DNA from: Epiperipatus broadwayi
Lineage: Eukaryota; Onychophora; Udeonychophora; Euonychophora; Peripatidae
Assembly (NCBI GenBank): GCA_028023455.1
Contig: JAQFVV010012420.1
Coordinates: 6,455,176-6,519,175, forward strand
DNA: 64,000 bases
Direction of reading: 5' to 3'
Position 1 is the first letter of the stretch. Each line of letters begins with the position of its first letter. Below, one piece after another: positions 11,760 through 23,501 of the stretch. A program made the position numbers and the translations under genes. The notes under the pieces are model-generated. The model did no database searches and was not told the DNA's origin. It saw nothing but the letters and a program-made list of their open reading frames with translations.

Positions 11760-12640
11760 AACTAAAACACAACACATTGCCACTCAGACATAATGACTAG
11801 ATCCCCACCAGAGGACATCATACCAATGGCTCTTATCCTCAATAAAACCATTGACTCATTCCTACCAATCCAAAATATATATATTCAATATCCATTGAAA
11901 TCACAGCATAACAAGGATACCATGGCCAATCTCCCATTTGAATACTATACTCAGATAGACATAGGGTCACCTCCTATCCAACCATATTGATACACTAAAT
12001 AATACTCTTTTAGAACTATCCACATGACAGACTTAGAATTCCATTACTTCAGCCAGGTCTTATGATCAACTCAAATAATAAATGCTACCCAGCTCAACAA
12101 TGCTACATGACATTACACAGTCTGTAAAATCTTGCATTCAACACATCCATGTCTAACAAACACTATGTTTTACAACCATATGCATTTGAATCAACTATAG
12201 CAGTTAAAAACCAACAATTCTAAAATTATCATATCATACCATTTCCACCTTCTTTGACACTTTATCAATACTTTTATTTTTATTATTTTTATTACACTAA
12301 CATTACTAAAATTGCATTTTCTAATATCTTTGCCAACACTTGAATGACCCCTGTAACATCAACCAGAAAAGTACAGCCTAAAAGCTATAAAGAGCCATTC
12401 CAAGCTCACAATCCAGCTCAACACAAATGTCCATACATACATTACCAATCAAAATCCCATGAACTCTTAAAAAAACCAAATTGCATAGAAATAGAAAACA
12501 AACACATCTAATGGACTAACACTTCACCAAACAATAAAACCATGATCAATAACCAAACAAGACCAACAACACTCATACCAATTATGTACCCACTAACCAA
12601 CATACAAATCTCTACACTAATGCAAAGAACTTTGAAATTG
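11760..12640. other. Strand-asymmetric A/C-rich, G-poor tract
   Basis: For about 900 bases the plus strand is markedly poor in G and rich in A and C. It has higher complexity than the flanks but only short open frames. It ends just before the (AT)47 tract. It could be a decayed element or the edge of a transcribed region. I recognise no protein. Confidence 0.4.
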
Positions 12641-12691
12641 CATTGTTAATAAAAAACAAAAAACTGATAGAAACAATTTGAATGTCCATAA

Positions 12692-12694
<3 letters not shown>

Positions 12695-12788
<94 letters not shown>
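12695..12788. repeat. (AT)47 microsatellite, insertion target of the LTR element
   Basis: Ninety-four bases of uninterrupted AT dinucleotide lie directly against the left LTR. The far side of the right LTR also continues as ATATATATAT (29815 onward). The retrotransposon therefore probably inserted inside an AT tract, and the exact target duplication is masked by the repeat. Confidence 0.9.
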
Positions 12789-12790
<2 letters not shown>

Positions 12791-15700
12791 TGACCTTCCC
12801 CTCGTGCATCTTCACTTCCAGATAGTATATGATATAAAATAAAACGGGTTCTATCTCAGTTAATAATTAATAACTAAAATATTCAGTATTAAAATTAAAA
12901 TATTTCACTAGCTCAAATTTTAAATACGAATAAGGTTCAGTTTATAAAAATAAATTAAATAAATATTTAATATTTTCATGAGACTTGAAGTGAAAATACA
13001 GGTGACAAGATAGATTACATTGAGCCAATATCCTACAGGATACTACCTCAATGGCATAAGAACACTATCCCCCCCTTATTACTATTTCAAATAACAAACT
13101 CATAGTATTCTTACGACTTTAATAACTTCTACTCACTAAGATTAAACTAATAATTAAATCTTAATCTTCTATTTAATAATAATCTAGCTCGATAAAATAA
13201 TCTCAGGTTCATAAAATTTATTCTAAGTTAATTTTAAAATACGGTAGTAAAATATGAGAAGGGATTTTATGTCATAATCTACTACACTTAAACTAATAAT
13301 AATAAATAACAATAATAATATTCTTCATGTAATGATATAATAAATACGTGGTAGCATTTTAATAATCTGACAAACAAAATATGTGTGGCAACAGATAGCA
13401 TATAATTTAATATAATATTGTGATAACTGATTTATGACCAATAAATAATGTAAGATTATGATTATTTAATTATAATGAATACCAATAAAATATTTAAATT
13501 CTTAAATAATTCTCTATTTATCTTTTTGTGCAAAATTATATGTTTGTTTCGATTATTATGCATATATCGTGTTTTCATGCAGCGATGTGGAGAAATAAAT
13601 AACTCGGACACAAAATTTTTGAAATAACAAAAATTAACAAAGTTTATTACTAACAACAAATAAATAAACAATTTATTTATACTATTTACAGTGGATATCC
13701 GTAACTCTTTTTTTTTACTTTACAGTTTGATCTACCGGGTTATAAAAAAATAATTTATATTTCAATTACATCTTTATTTAGATTTAGGACAAAATTAAAA
13801 AAAAAAAAATGTTACTATTTGGTTTCTCATTATGGTTAACTTATTACAAATAAATTTATCTACTTTATTAGCAACAGCATTTTATCCTTAATATTATTAA
13901 ACTATCTTATTTTAAAAAATTCATACTTAAAAAACATTCCATAGAAAACAAAATTTTATAATGAGTATGGACTTCTCAAAATATTAAAAAAAAAAAAATT
14001 TCATCTTGCAAAGTCAAAGATGTTACACAAAATATTATCCAAAATTCAGTACTAGATTTTAGTATTTATCACACAATGTTTACTAATCATAATATATTCT
14101 TCTTTAAGCCTTACTTTAGTATGATATAAGTGTAATCATCAATATATTTCTGTTAATCAATAAACAAAAAATATACTATGCATATTGTTTACATAATTTA
14201 CTTTGTACTATTGTATTTTAAAAATATGCAATACTTATTTTTCTCTTAAAAAAAATAATACTAAAGCATTTAAAATTATTATCACTTTAAAGAAAATATC
14301 TTTGTTTAGATACCTTATTTAAAAAAAATTATATTTCATTTCCGAAATAAAATTCAAAATATATTCTATGATTCTTTCTTTCCTTAGGATACTTTGGATC
14401 TTCAATTTTAAGTTATAATATTCTGCTCCTTATAAGCAAATAAACTAATCTTATACAAAAACGATAGCATAACCTAAGTTCTAAATTATTTATCATTTCT
14501 CTTAAACATATCTTACTAAACGATGCAGTTACATGAAATAAAGATAGCGAAAACAGATGCATAGGATTAAGGAAGAAAGCTAGAGTATTACTCTTAACAT
14601 ATCTCAAAATCATGGCACAGTGCGAAGAGGTAGGACATTTATCTGCCTAATATCCTCTAGTACAGGGACGATGTTAAAGCTATTTCTTCAGCTTTATTAG
14701 AACATCAAATATTTAAAGAAATATAAACACTGTCCAAATAAAATGTGTATCAGTCATAGGGCTTTGTTAACTATGCTGATAACCACATAAAGACTAAATA
14801 TTATTTCCATTCCTTATAACATCCTATTTTTTAAAAAACAAATACATCATCTTGGTTTCCTGCTAATTATAGTACTTCCAAGCCACTATCTCAACATTAT
14901 TTCTCAAGATTTTCCTACATCTTACATCGATAAATAACTATCTGCATTTACAAAAACAATAAATAAAATTCATTAATAGTTAAACAATCTAGCTGTTCCA
15001 CAAGAAAAGTCTGTCCACTTCATCATTCTATATGTCTAATCATATACAATCTACTTAGACAATATTTGAATATCCCATATCATAAAAATTTTATAAGAAT
15101 CACATAATTATTTGTTATGTTGGATTATATTACTAAAAAAAAAAATCAAAAAAAATTGTCGTATGCATATTTTCAAATCAATCCTATCTCATAATGTTTT
15201 TTAAAATGTTGTATAAAATGCGGTACATATAAATAAAAAAACTTTTACACTTCATTCTTCCAATTTATGGATGATCTAAAGAAAACAAAAAAATATATAC
15301 ATTATAAATTATCAATAGTTATTATTATTACCAATAACCTTTATCTAGTCATCGTGTTCAGTAGGCTTTTCTTTATCCACTTGAGCATTGCAGATATAAA
15401 AAATTCACACCCATACACTTTATATTAAAATATTTTTAGCTAAATTATTAGATTGTTATATTATAAAATTTTAATATTAATAAATTAATGTTTTTATGTT
15501 TTTCCTAACCTTATATAAAAATTTAGATTTAAACTAGGTTAACAAAATAAAAAAAATCAAAACTATAGTTACATATTTTCTTGACAATAGTTCCTGATAA
15601 GTCCAAAATGCTTATTATTTTCTCTAGAGTTTTTAAAAAATGTTCTCCAAGCGCGTTAAAATTTAAAATAAAAATAATTATTAATCCATTTAGTAAAATT

Positions 15701-17585
15701 TATAGAAAATAATCCTTGGTTTTAATTTAAGATAATAATTATTAAATCATAATATTAATTAATCCCATGAAGCTTCTTAATCTTCTCTACCAATATTCTC
15801 TGCGTATCCGATGCATCAATCCATCTAATTTAACTTTAAAATATTCGATAAACTTTTAAGTACTATTTGTATTTCCATGGATCCATTTTTTTTTATTCAT
15901 CTATGTGTTCACTTTTTATCTCTGTTTTCTTCTTGATACATTTAAACTTTCATTTGGTATTTTTTATATATCATTTTAAAATAAAATAAAAATGTTACCT
16001 TCAGAAAGGATATAACATTTTACTCCTTTGAATATCATATTATATAAAATAATCCATGAAATATAATTGTCTTATTACTATTTAAAAACAAATCTTGGAT
16101 CAGCCTATAAATAATACGTTTCAATACATTTTTAGACTCCATATAATGTCCGAGCTGTGGTTTTTATGTACCAAAACAGTTTTTCGGTGAAATATTAATA
16201 AACCTGGATCAATAAATATTTCAAATATTTCTTCAGTATTACAATTTATATCCATTTTATTTCGTAGTATATCCATTTTTTATTGTGTAGTTTAGGTTAA
16301 ACTTTTAGATAAAATACGACTGATAAAAAACTTTAAAAAATTTAACAAAGCATGTTAAACGAAATTATTAAAATATTTTTTAGTTTATACTCTCTTTTGC
16401 AAAAAATATTTTTTAAAATTATCAATTAGTTTTTTGCAGATAAAGTTATAAGAAAGTACTAAAAAAAATTGACTAAAATAAACAATTTTAAAAATAAATA
16501 CTATCTCTTGACAGCTATAATTTACCTTTCTCTGGTTTCAATACATTATTAATCTCCCCCGATAACTTAGTTACGATGATATTTATAGTCTGTAAGAATA
16601 CCTATTCCAATTGGTTAATTCTTACTTTAGCTTGAGAACAAATTTACATATTTTCAATTTATAGCAGAATTATATTTGAAAATAAAAAATTATGACGTAA
16701 TGAACTTAAAATATTATTTAAAATATTACTTTTAAATAAATTATTATTTTATTAAAACTATTTAAACATTTAAAATAACTTTTAAAATAACCTTAATAAC
16801 TTATTCCATTTCTTAATATTCAATTTATCTATTTTTATTTAAATAAAATATTTAATTTTTATATTATAACTGTATTCGTCTTTATGATACTATTTAAAAC
16901 ATTACATCATTTAAATATGCAATAACGACAGTTAACTTAATGTTTAATACTATTTACTTTTATGATAGGCAATAATTCTATCCAATTCTATAATATAACT
17001 TTTAAAATATTTTAAACTTTGTTATTATTTCAAACAAGCGTGTGTGTGATAGTATACATTAAAAATCACGTGATTAATAACTTTGACAGACGATTTTCAA
17101 TCTATTTCTCTGCCCAGATTTATAAAATTGATACACTTATTATATTATATAAAATAATTATAAAAAATTTGGAAGAATAATTTAGAAAATATAGAACTAG
17201 ATATAATTTTCACCATCATAAAGTTTATTTTAAAATATACTATATTAATTTTTGCTTATTAAATATGATTATAAATTTAAACACTGTATTTATTAACTTA
17301 TCAGTTTTAAACTATTAAAATCGAATTTATTAAATATACTTTTAATTATTTATAGCTGTGTTATTTAATATGGCCAGCTTTTACAACCATATGCAACAAT
17401 ATTTTAAGCTTTATATAACTATTTTTAAATGATTTTATATACTACGTATTCTCTTTAGCTTCAAATTGTACTTTAAAGATATAATTGACTTAATATAATT
17501 AATGTATTAAAAGAACATATTCTAAATTTAAAATTTTTAGTGATTGACTGTTATGAATTATTACTGACCTATAGAAAAGGGCACA
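12791..17585 (-). repeat. 3' LTR (left copy), 4795 bp
   Basis: It matches 24288-29814 along its whole length apart from small indels and the 751-base insertion-plus-TTAA in the right copy. It contains the empty TTAA site (16813-16816) for that insertion. It has no real gene: the 69-residue open frame at 13462-13671 recurs in the other copy only because the LTRs are duplicates. Confidence 0.9.
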
Positions 17586-17600
17586 TAACCTCCTCCTTTG
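17586..17600 (-). promoter_or_regulatory. Polypurine tract next to the 3' LTR
   Basis: On the minus strand the sequence just before the LTR start TGTGCCC reads CAAAGGAGGAGGTTA. A purine run in this position is what LTR elements use to prime plus-strand DNA synthesis. Confidence 0.7.
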
Positions 17601-17796
17601 AACAAAAATTTTAAATTAAACATCTATCTTATCATTTACTCTATTCATTGACACTTAATATCTTTATCATTTGCTATAACCAAATTCTATCTTATACTAC
17701 TGAAATATAAAAGAATGTACTGTTTTTAATACAAACCTATAAAATATTTTGACATTACACTCAAAATCTCAACTAGTACTACTAAAAAATTTTTTT

Positions 17797-18057
17797 CTAC
17801 ACTTCTGATGGGTATGGGATTAGACTCCTAGCATTGTACGTCTCTTTTTCACCATCTGGTGTAGTCAACATGAAAGCATTTTCTCCTACTTTGCTAAAAA
17901 TCTTATATGGACCCTCGTATAACTCAAGAAATTTCTTAAATTGATTTCTTTGAAGGTTGCTAACATTTAAAAGTTTAACTTTTCTCACTTTTTTTTTTTT
18001 TTTATTAAGGAAAAAAAATGCAGGTGACTGATCACCCACTACATAATGTAAATACAT
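17797..18057 (-). pseudogene. Integrase C-terminal domain remnant
   Basis: An 86-residue frame. Residues about 41-86 (KFLELYEGPYKIFSKVGENA, then TYNARSLIPY) resemble the SH3-like C-terminal domain of Ty3/gypsy integrases, which usually show a YEGPY motif and end in a YNVRxLKPY-like string. The first 25 residues include a poly-Lys run made by a T homopolymer and are not typical. The HHCC zinc finger and DDE catalytic core, which should lie upstream in minus-strand sense, are not found. It sits about 200 bases before the polypurine tract, the right place for the end of pol. It therefore looks like what was left after a deletion or replacement removed the rest of pol. Confidence 0.6.
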
Positions 18058-18220
18058 TTGTTTAAAAGGAATCTTTAGATCATACTACAGTCAATAACCC
18101 TAGTCTTCTCCATTGATTCATAAGAGTCTTTGAATTGCCAAGTTCTTTAATTCACAGATCCTTAAAACTTCATCTATGTTGCCATGTCTTTGTATAAACC
18201 GCATTTATGGAATTCATACT

Positions 18221-18643
18221 TTAATCCGTTTCTGAATTTCTATTGCTTTCCTGTTCGGAGTTTTCTTCAAAATTTTTTTCTTGTGAGCTTATTTCTTCAT
18301 CATCTGTGATTTCTTCTGTTTCATCAGTACACACAGGACTAGTACTAATTTGTTGCTGCATTTCCTTTGGATAGCCATCTACTTCCTCGCTTCCAGAACT
18401 GTCACTATGAGCCTCATTGCTCCATTGCTCTTCTACATTATCAAGTTCTTCAACTGGATTATCAGACTTTTCTATGATACCCTGCACTACTTCACCTTGC
18501 CTGCTTCCAGACCTGTCACTACAAGCCTCATCATTCCATTGCTCTTCTATGTTATTGATTTTTTCCTCTGGATTATCCGCCTCTTCTGAAATTATCTGCC
18601 CTACTTCGCTGTTGCTACATACATGCCCCTTCCAAAAAGACAT
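18221..18643 (-). CDS. Acidic ORF with an internal duplication, in the LTR element
   Basis: A 140-residue frame very rich in Glu, Asp, Ser and Asn, with no known domain. Residues about 15-48 and 50-84 are a tandem duplication: each has a DNPEE- or DNPVE-like core, then EEQWN/EEQWS, then SGS. The duplication is also visible in the DNA (about 18400-18490 against 18510-18600). It follows the zinc-knuckle frame by 80 bases but in another frame, so it is probably the frameshifted C-terminal tail of that protein. Its start codon may not be a real start. Confidence 0.4.
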   Translation of the reverse strand: MSFWKGHVCSNSEVGQIISEEADNPEEKINNIEEQWNDEACSDRSGSRQGEVVQGIIEKSDNPVEELDNVEEQWSNEAHSDSSGSEEVDGYPKEMQQQISTSPVCTDETEEITDDEEISSQEKNFEENSEQESNRNSETD

Positions 18644-18722
18644 GCCCCTTTAGATTCAACAATACATTTGAAGATCATGGGATGAGCTAAAATATCACGT
18701 TCCATTACCTCTGAGTCATTGA

Positions 18723-19472
18723 CTATTTGACCTTCTGATTCAATTTCCATCTCATCCCCTGACTCCTGTTGAGCAAACTTCTTCTGTCTTCTTTTCCTTT
18801 TTTCTTTCTCCTTGAGAGACCCTCAGTTTTCTTTTCTTGCTCACCACACAGCTCAATGTTTGAGCCCACAACACTATGCTCATCAGTTTGCGAGCCAGAG
18901 CCATTCTTATTTTTCCTCTTGAAACTTGCTCCTTGTGTCATTTTACCAATTTGAGTTGAACCATTCTCACTTAGTTCTGTATCACTGAACATGTTAGCTT
19001 CTTTTAATTGACCTATTTCTTCTAATGTGCCTTCAGATTCTTCAGATTGTATTGATTCGGAGTTGGTCAGTTCTGCCTGTGCTGATTGTTTCTTTATCTC
19101 TTTGGCTGTATCTCTAGCTTCACCTGCATTTGTCCCATCTTCAAATCCACTATGCAAGGTTTCTTGATTTTCCTTATAATGTAGCTTATTTGTTTTCACT
19201 TTATCTTTTAAATGAGATTCTTGTGATTTTAGTTCTAATTGTTGATATATAAGTGAAGGATTGCTTGATGTTATTGTACATTTGTGGAATCCACAATAGC
19301 TTTCCCCACATTCTGTGCATACTCTTTTTGGACAGGCCCTAATTAAATGGCCAGTGTCTCCACATCCATAACATTGTGGTTGAATTCCTCGAATTACTAT
19401 GTATATTGGGCTTTTATTCTGCTCAAAAATAGATGGTATATCTAGTGGACTGATACCTTTAGTCAGCCTCAT
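18723..19472 (-). pseudogene. CCHC zinc-knuckle protein, LINE-ORF1-like, C-terminal part
   Basis: A 249-residue frame. A classic CX2CX4HX4C knuckle is formed by C34, C37, H42 and C47, and a second Cys-rich stretch (C52, C55, C60, H63, C65) follows. The rest is charged and low-complexity. In many non-LTR retrotransposon ORF1 proteins an RRM-like fold sits just upstream of such knuckles. The same frame continues upstream to about 20075 through TAG at about 19500, TAG at about 19605 and TAA at 19742, and looks RRM-like. The ATG at 19472 is therefore internal, and this is the tail of a longer broken ORF. Such a protein would bind nucleic acid. It is odd inside an LTR element in the place of pol. 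Confidence 0.55.
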
Positions 19473-20077
19473 TGTAAATATTGCGTTATTGGATGGCAGC
19501 TAAATCCCTGCTCTTCTTTCCATTAGGAAAGTGAACCATTCAATAGAGCCAAACTGTACTAATAGTCCCTGCAATTCATCTTTTCCAAATGCCACATGAC
19601 AATTCTACACCATACCTGTTATCAATCTTGGTCTTTCCAGGTCAATTTTCACTAAATATTTTCCATCTAGAAACAGTTGAGATCTTTTGAATCTTTCTTT
19701 GGCTAAAGTGTTCTCAAATTCTAGTGTGACATATTTTTGTTAGGGTGATAAATCCTTGATTAAGACAAATAGCTCATTTATTGGAAATACGAAAAGTTCA
19801 CATTTTTTATTTGTAGTGCTCAATGTTAAAGTATACTGATTCCGGAAGCTAAGAAAGGAATTAAACAATTTCTGAGGAATTCTATTATTAAATTCATCAT
19901 TGACTGATTGAAAGTTTTCTGGAATTAAATTTCTATCCTGATTAGAGTTGTTTGCACTTGACTCAACATTATGATATATTAAGCCATTCTCAAATTTATT
20001 CTCATGGGAAATGCCAGCATGACTAGTTTTCCCATACTTTGCATTGTTCAGATTGTTTTCATGACCTCTGATCACTA
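19473..20077 (-). pseudogene. Middle part of the same ORF1-like reading frame, three in-frame stops
   Basis: This is in the same frame as the zinc-knuckle frame. It covers the 111-residue open piece (19740-20075) and the stretch to 19473, broken by one TAA and two TAG codons. Strings such as YVTLEFENTLAKERFKRSQ and FGSIEWFTFL look like the RRM-like region before the knuckle in LINE ORF1 proteins. At its 5' end a frameshift separates it from the 285-residue frame. Confidence 0.45.
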
Positions 20078-20932
20078 GCTGTAGCTTGTCTCAAGGCCCA
20101 TAAGCCCCTGCTCCATTTGAAAGCCATTGGCATATGGGGTTTTGAAACCTTGCCATTTGGAAGTCTTAGTATCCTTTTTTAACTTTTCTGCAAACGTTGG
20201 AAGTGTTAGTTCTGCATTATTTCTCTCACAAGCAGGTTCAACTGGATACTTCTGGGCTTCTGTAACTTTTCCCCTATTTTTTTCCAAGCTTTGGCTTTTA
20301 ATTGTCATGGTTTTGTCTAGATAATTACTTTGTGTACTTTTCCTGAGGTTAGTTTGTCCTTCAGTATTTATTCTTGTATTGATCAATGTAGAGTCTCTTT
20401 GGTGATATTCATCTTTGTTTTGTTCTAGTTCTGCTTCTATATCATGAATTTGGGGCACAGAGCCCTCTCTTGTGACAAAATTCCCGTGATTTTTAATTAT
20501 CATTTTAGATTTTAGTAGTTTTGTGACAGACCTGCCCACAACTTTATTTTCTGATAGATTTCCATGAAACTTGGCAGTATCATTAATATTTAGCTTATGT
20601 TTCATTGTATCAACTTTAATTTGCTGTATCTCAATGTTTTCATTGATCTTTACCCCAATATCTACCGTATTTTTGGTACCGTTTGAATTTTCCTTTAAAA
20701 CAGTTTTTTTATTTCCCTCAAATTTCATTTTTTTCTGAACTTCCTTTAGTTCTTTCACCTCTAAACATCTTTCTGAACTATTTTTAATTGATTTAGATTG
20801 TTTAAATACTTCCGGAATTACTTGATCACTTATTAATATATCATTAAATTTAATACTACTGAATGATTGCTTATTCTGACTTTGCCAGTCAGCATCCATT
20901 TTGGGAAGGTTATAAAACCTTCTCCGTAGCAC
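20075..20932 (-). CDS. N-terminal part of the ORF1-like protein, polar and low-complexity
   Basis: A 285-residue frame, ATG at 20932, TAG stop at 20075-20077. It is rich in Lys, Asn, Glu and Ser. I see no domain, signal peptide or membrane segment. It joins the next frame by a one- or two-base shift at about 20075, so it is read here as the disordered N-terminus of the same protein. That N-terminus plus an RRM-like region and zinc knuckle is a usual layout for non-LTR ORF1 products. On its own it cannot be assigned. Confidence 0.4.
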   Translation of the reverse strand: MLRRRFYNLPKMDADWQSQNKQSFSSIKFNDILISDQVIPEVFKQSKSIKNSSERCLEVKELKEVQKKMKFEGNKKTVLKENSNGTKNTVDIGVKINENIEIQQIKVDTMKHKLNINDTAKFHGNLSENKVVGRSVTKLLKSKMIIKNHGNFVTREGSVPQIHDIEAELEQNKDEYHQRDSTLINTRINTEGQTNLRKSTQSNYLDKTMTIKSQSLEKNRGKVTEAQKYPVEPACERNNAELTLPTFAEKLKKDTKTSKWQGFKTPYANGFQMEQGLMGLETSYS

Positions 20933-21188
20933 TTAATCAATTTGGGACACTTAATAAACAAATTAAAAACTAGAAAACGCTCTGCTACAAGATTGTAACT
21001 TAATCTTGGGTCCTAGAATAATTGAAATGAAATCTTTTAAAATTTTTCTTACAATACTTTGAACTTCTTCTTGAGCTGATGTGAGAGTCTTCTTAGTTTC
21101 AAGCACCATGCCCTCTAACTTGTTTTAACATTTGGTCTTTTTAAAATTGTAGTAATACCACTAGTAGAGGGTTGACTATTTTGTACCT

Positions 21189-23501
21189 CTACCCTACTCC
21201 TAGATTTATCAAATCTAACTGCTTTCTTAACATAGGGAGATACCCTATCACTGCTTTCTTAACATAGGGAGATACCCTATCTCTATCTCTAAAATTATAT
21301 CTCCTCTTAAAACCTGCTTGAAATCTTTGACTATTATTGTTAATGTTAATATTTGATAATGGATAATTATTTCTTTTTCTATTTGCTTTGAATCTACAGT
21401 CTAAAGATGTTTCAGTGATTTCAAGTGCGTCTAATATCTCTGACACATCTTCTATCGAATAACGGTCTGCTGCAATTAATAATTGCTCCACATTTTTGGG
21501 CAAATTATGGCGTACTATCCTAACTATCTGCCCTTCAGATAATGGACATGCAGTAAGCATTTTCAATCGGACAGCCTGGCTTCGAAAGAAACTAGTATAA
21601 CTGCCCTTGCTAGAGTGATATTTTTCTTGAGTTATCTGGAACCTAATACTATCTTGTTTGTCTGCGTTCCAGAAACTCCCTATAATTAAATATCTGAAGT
21701 CACCATAAGTATTTGGCCTTTCAAAGAGTGACTGCCACCAGTCTTTGGCAGTGCCACCTAAATGATTACTACAGATGGCTAATTTTTCCTTTTCTGTTAG
21801 AACACATATTGAAAATAACTCATCCAAACTATTCAGAAACTCAGATGGGTTTTCGGTATAGTCTCCTCTAAACGGTTTGACCCTCATAAAACGTAATGCC
21901 ATCGAGCTATTCGAACCACCGTCACTACTAATATTTTCCCTAACTGGTCTGCTGTCTATTTCTTTAACATTAGTATGTTCTAATTGGTTATCCTCACCTT
22001 TTTTTAGACATTCTATTCTATCTATTGGGGATGGAGTTATACAGTCTTCATATTTACTACTCAATATTTTTTCTTTGCCTAACTCTAAAGTTTTATTACT
22101 TATGAACTTAATCTCCTCCATTTGTTCATACACTTGTTGCAACTTTTCTTCGAAATTTATCTGTCCAATCACTTGTTCCACATATAACTTCTGTTCATTT
22201 TTAAACTTATCCAAGTTTTGATCTACTATTTCTCTACACTCATTATTATTCTTTTCCAACTGCTGTGCCAGTTCTTTTACATCTTTCTGTAAACGCTTCA
22301 TATTCTCATCAACTTTAGATTTATACTTATGTTCATCATCTTTCTGAATACCAAGATCTTTTAATTTCTCAACCAAATCTTGTTCTATTTCTTCCTTTAC
22401 ATCTCTCCTAGTTTGCACTATCAAATCCTTGAACTTCTCTACTAATTCTTTCTCCATTTCATCTTTCGCAACTATTCTGGTCTGCACTACCTCTTCCTTA
22501 ACAATTTTAATACTTTCATCTATATGATCTTTTATTTCACCAATTTCGCGATCAACATCTGATTTATTACTATTAAGCTTCTGATTTAAGTTGCTATTGT
22601 TTATCTGACACTGATTGATAGATTCTTCTATTTGCTTACTCAAACCCTTTATAGTATTCTCAGAAAATTCGGAAAACTTCTTTTTTAGCAATTCCTGATT
22701 CTTATAATCTATGTGCTTTATTTCCTCCTTTAAAGAACCAATGACTTTTTCATTGCTATCAAATCTCAAATCCAAATTATTAAATTTATCTTGTACTTCT
22801 ACCTTAAAATCTTCTACCGTCTTACAGGTTTCATTAAGTTTTTGATTCATACTTTCTACACAAGTTCTGATTTCATTACTATTTTTGTCCACATTTTCAC
22901 TAAGAGATTCTAATCTTATATTTGTTTTATTTTGGTTTTCATTAAGAGACTCAATATTTTTACTCATATTTTCATTAAGAGCTTTCATATCCTCTCTATT
23001 TTTAATCATATTTTCATTAAGAACATTAAACTTTATATTACTATCTTCTCTATTTTTATTCATATTTTCATTAATCTCTTCTCTATTTTTATTCATATTT
23101 TCATTCATCTCTTCTCTATTTTTATTCATATTTTCATTCATCTCTTCTCTATTTTTATTCATATTTTCATTAAGAGCTTTCATATCCTCTCTATTTTTAT
23201 TCAAAGAATCTAACATCTCTCTAAACATTAACATCATTTGAAGATTCTGGATGTTCTCTTCCTCCTTTTTAGATACTATTATCTTTTCTTCCACTGTTTT
23301 AATTTCTATAACTTCTTCCTCTTCTTCTTTCATTTTACTATCTATAATTTGGACACTATCTACAACTGTTTCCATTTCGATTAAGTTTTCTATTTTTTTT
23401 TTCTCTTCACAAATATCATCGACCATAAACTCAGATATTACATTCTCAAAATTATTATCCTGATTATCCATTTTTATAAGATGCTTTTCCTCAAAATTCA
23501 A
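21189..23501 (-). CDS. Gag-like protein with a long coiled coil
   Basis: A 770-residue frame, ATG at 23501. Residues about 85-480 are a long charged coiled coil. Within them, about residues 105-165, an 11-residue NKNREEMNENM-type unit is repeated several times. Residues about 530-690 resemble the retrotransposon Gag domain (PF03732-like): FRGDYTENPSEFLNSLDELF, then a KLAICSNHLGGTAKDWWQSL block. The basic tail (about 695-745) has no CCHC knuckle. A 32-bp tandem duplication near 21218-21281 shifts the frame, so the last 20 or so residues are aberrant; the old frame continues past it to about 21120. It lies first after the primer-binding site, as gag should. It would form the particle core and bind element RNA. 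Confidence 0.7.
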   Translation of the reverse strand: MNFEEKHLIKMDNQDNNFENVISEFMVDDICEEKKKIENLIEMETVVDSVQIIDSKMKEEEEEVIEIKTVEEKIIVSKKEEENIQNLQMMLMFREMLDSLNKNREDMKALNENMNKNREEMNENMNKNREEMNENMNKNREEINENMNKNREDSNIKFNVLNENMIKNREDMKALNENMSKNIESLNENQNKTNIRLESLSENVDKNSNEIRTCVESMNQKLNETCKTVEDFKVEVQDKFNNLDLRFDSNEKVIGSLKEEIKHIDYKNQELLKKKFSEFSENTIKGLSKQIEESINQCQINNSNLNQKLNSNKSDVDREIGEIKDHIDESIKIVKEEVVQTRIVAKDEMEKELVEKFKDLIVQTRRDVKEEIEQDLVEKLKDLGIQKDDEHKYKSKVDENMKRLQKDVKELAQQLEKNNNECREIVDQNLDKFKNEQKLYVEQVIGQINFEEKLQQVYEQMEEIKFISNKTLELGKEKILSSKYEDCITPSPIDRIECLKKGEDNQLEHTNVKEIDSRPVRENISSDGGSNSSMALRFMRVKPFRGDYTENPSEFLNSLDELFSICVLTEKEKLAICSNHLGGTAKDWWQSLFERPNTYGDFRYLIIGSFWNADKQDSIRFQITQEKYHSSKGSYTSFFRSQAVRLKMLTACPLSEGQIVRIVRHNLPKNVEQLLIAADRYSIEDVSEILDALEITETSLDCRFKANRKRNNYPLSNININNNSQRFQAGFKRRYNFRDRDRVSPYVKKAVIGYLPMLRKQLDLINLGVG
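21218..21281. repeat. 32-bp tandem duplication at the end of the Gag-like ORF
   Basis: ACTGCTTTCTTAACATAGGG and the 12 bases after it occur twice head to tail. Because 32 is not a multiple of three, the copy changes the reading frame. Confidence 0.85.

Noticed and set aside
12612-12815. 67-residue minus-strand open frame made of Tyr-Ile repeats
   Set aside because: It is a translation of the (AT)n microsatellite.
13462-13671. 69-residue open frame, also at 24958-25167
   Set aside because: The two frames are alike because they are in duplicate LTRs; composition is ordinary AT-rich noise.
17797-18057. Calling this a whole integrase
   Set aside because: Only the C-terminal domain is visible; the HHCC and DDE parts are missing.
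22885-23241. Plus-strand open frames opposite the Gag-like ORF (118 and 93 residues)
   Set aside because: Antisense shadows of the repeated coiled-coil codons.
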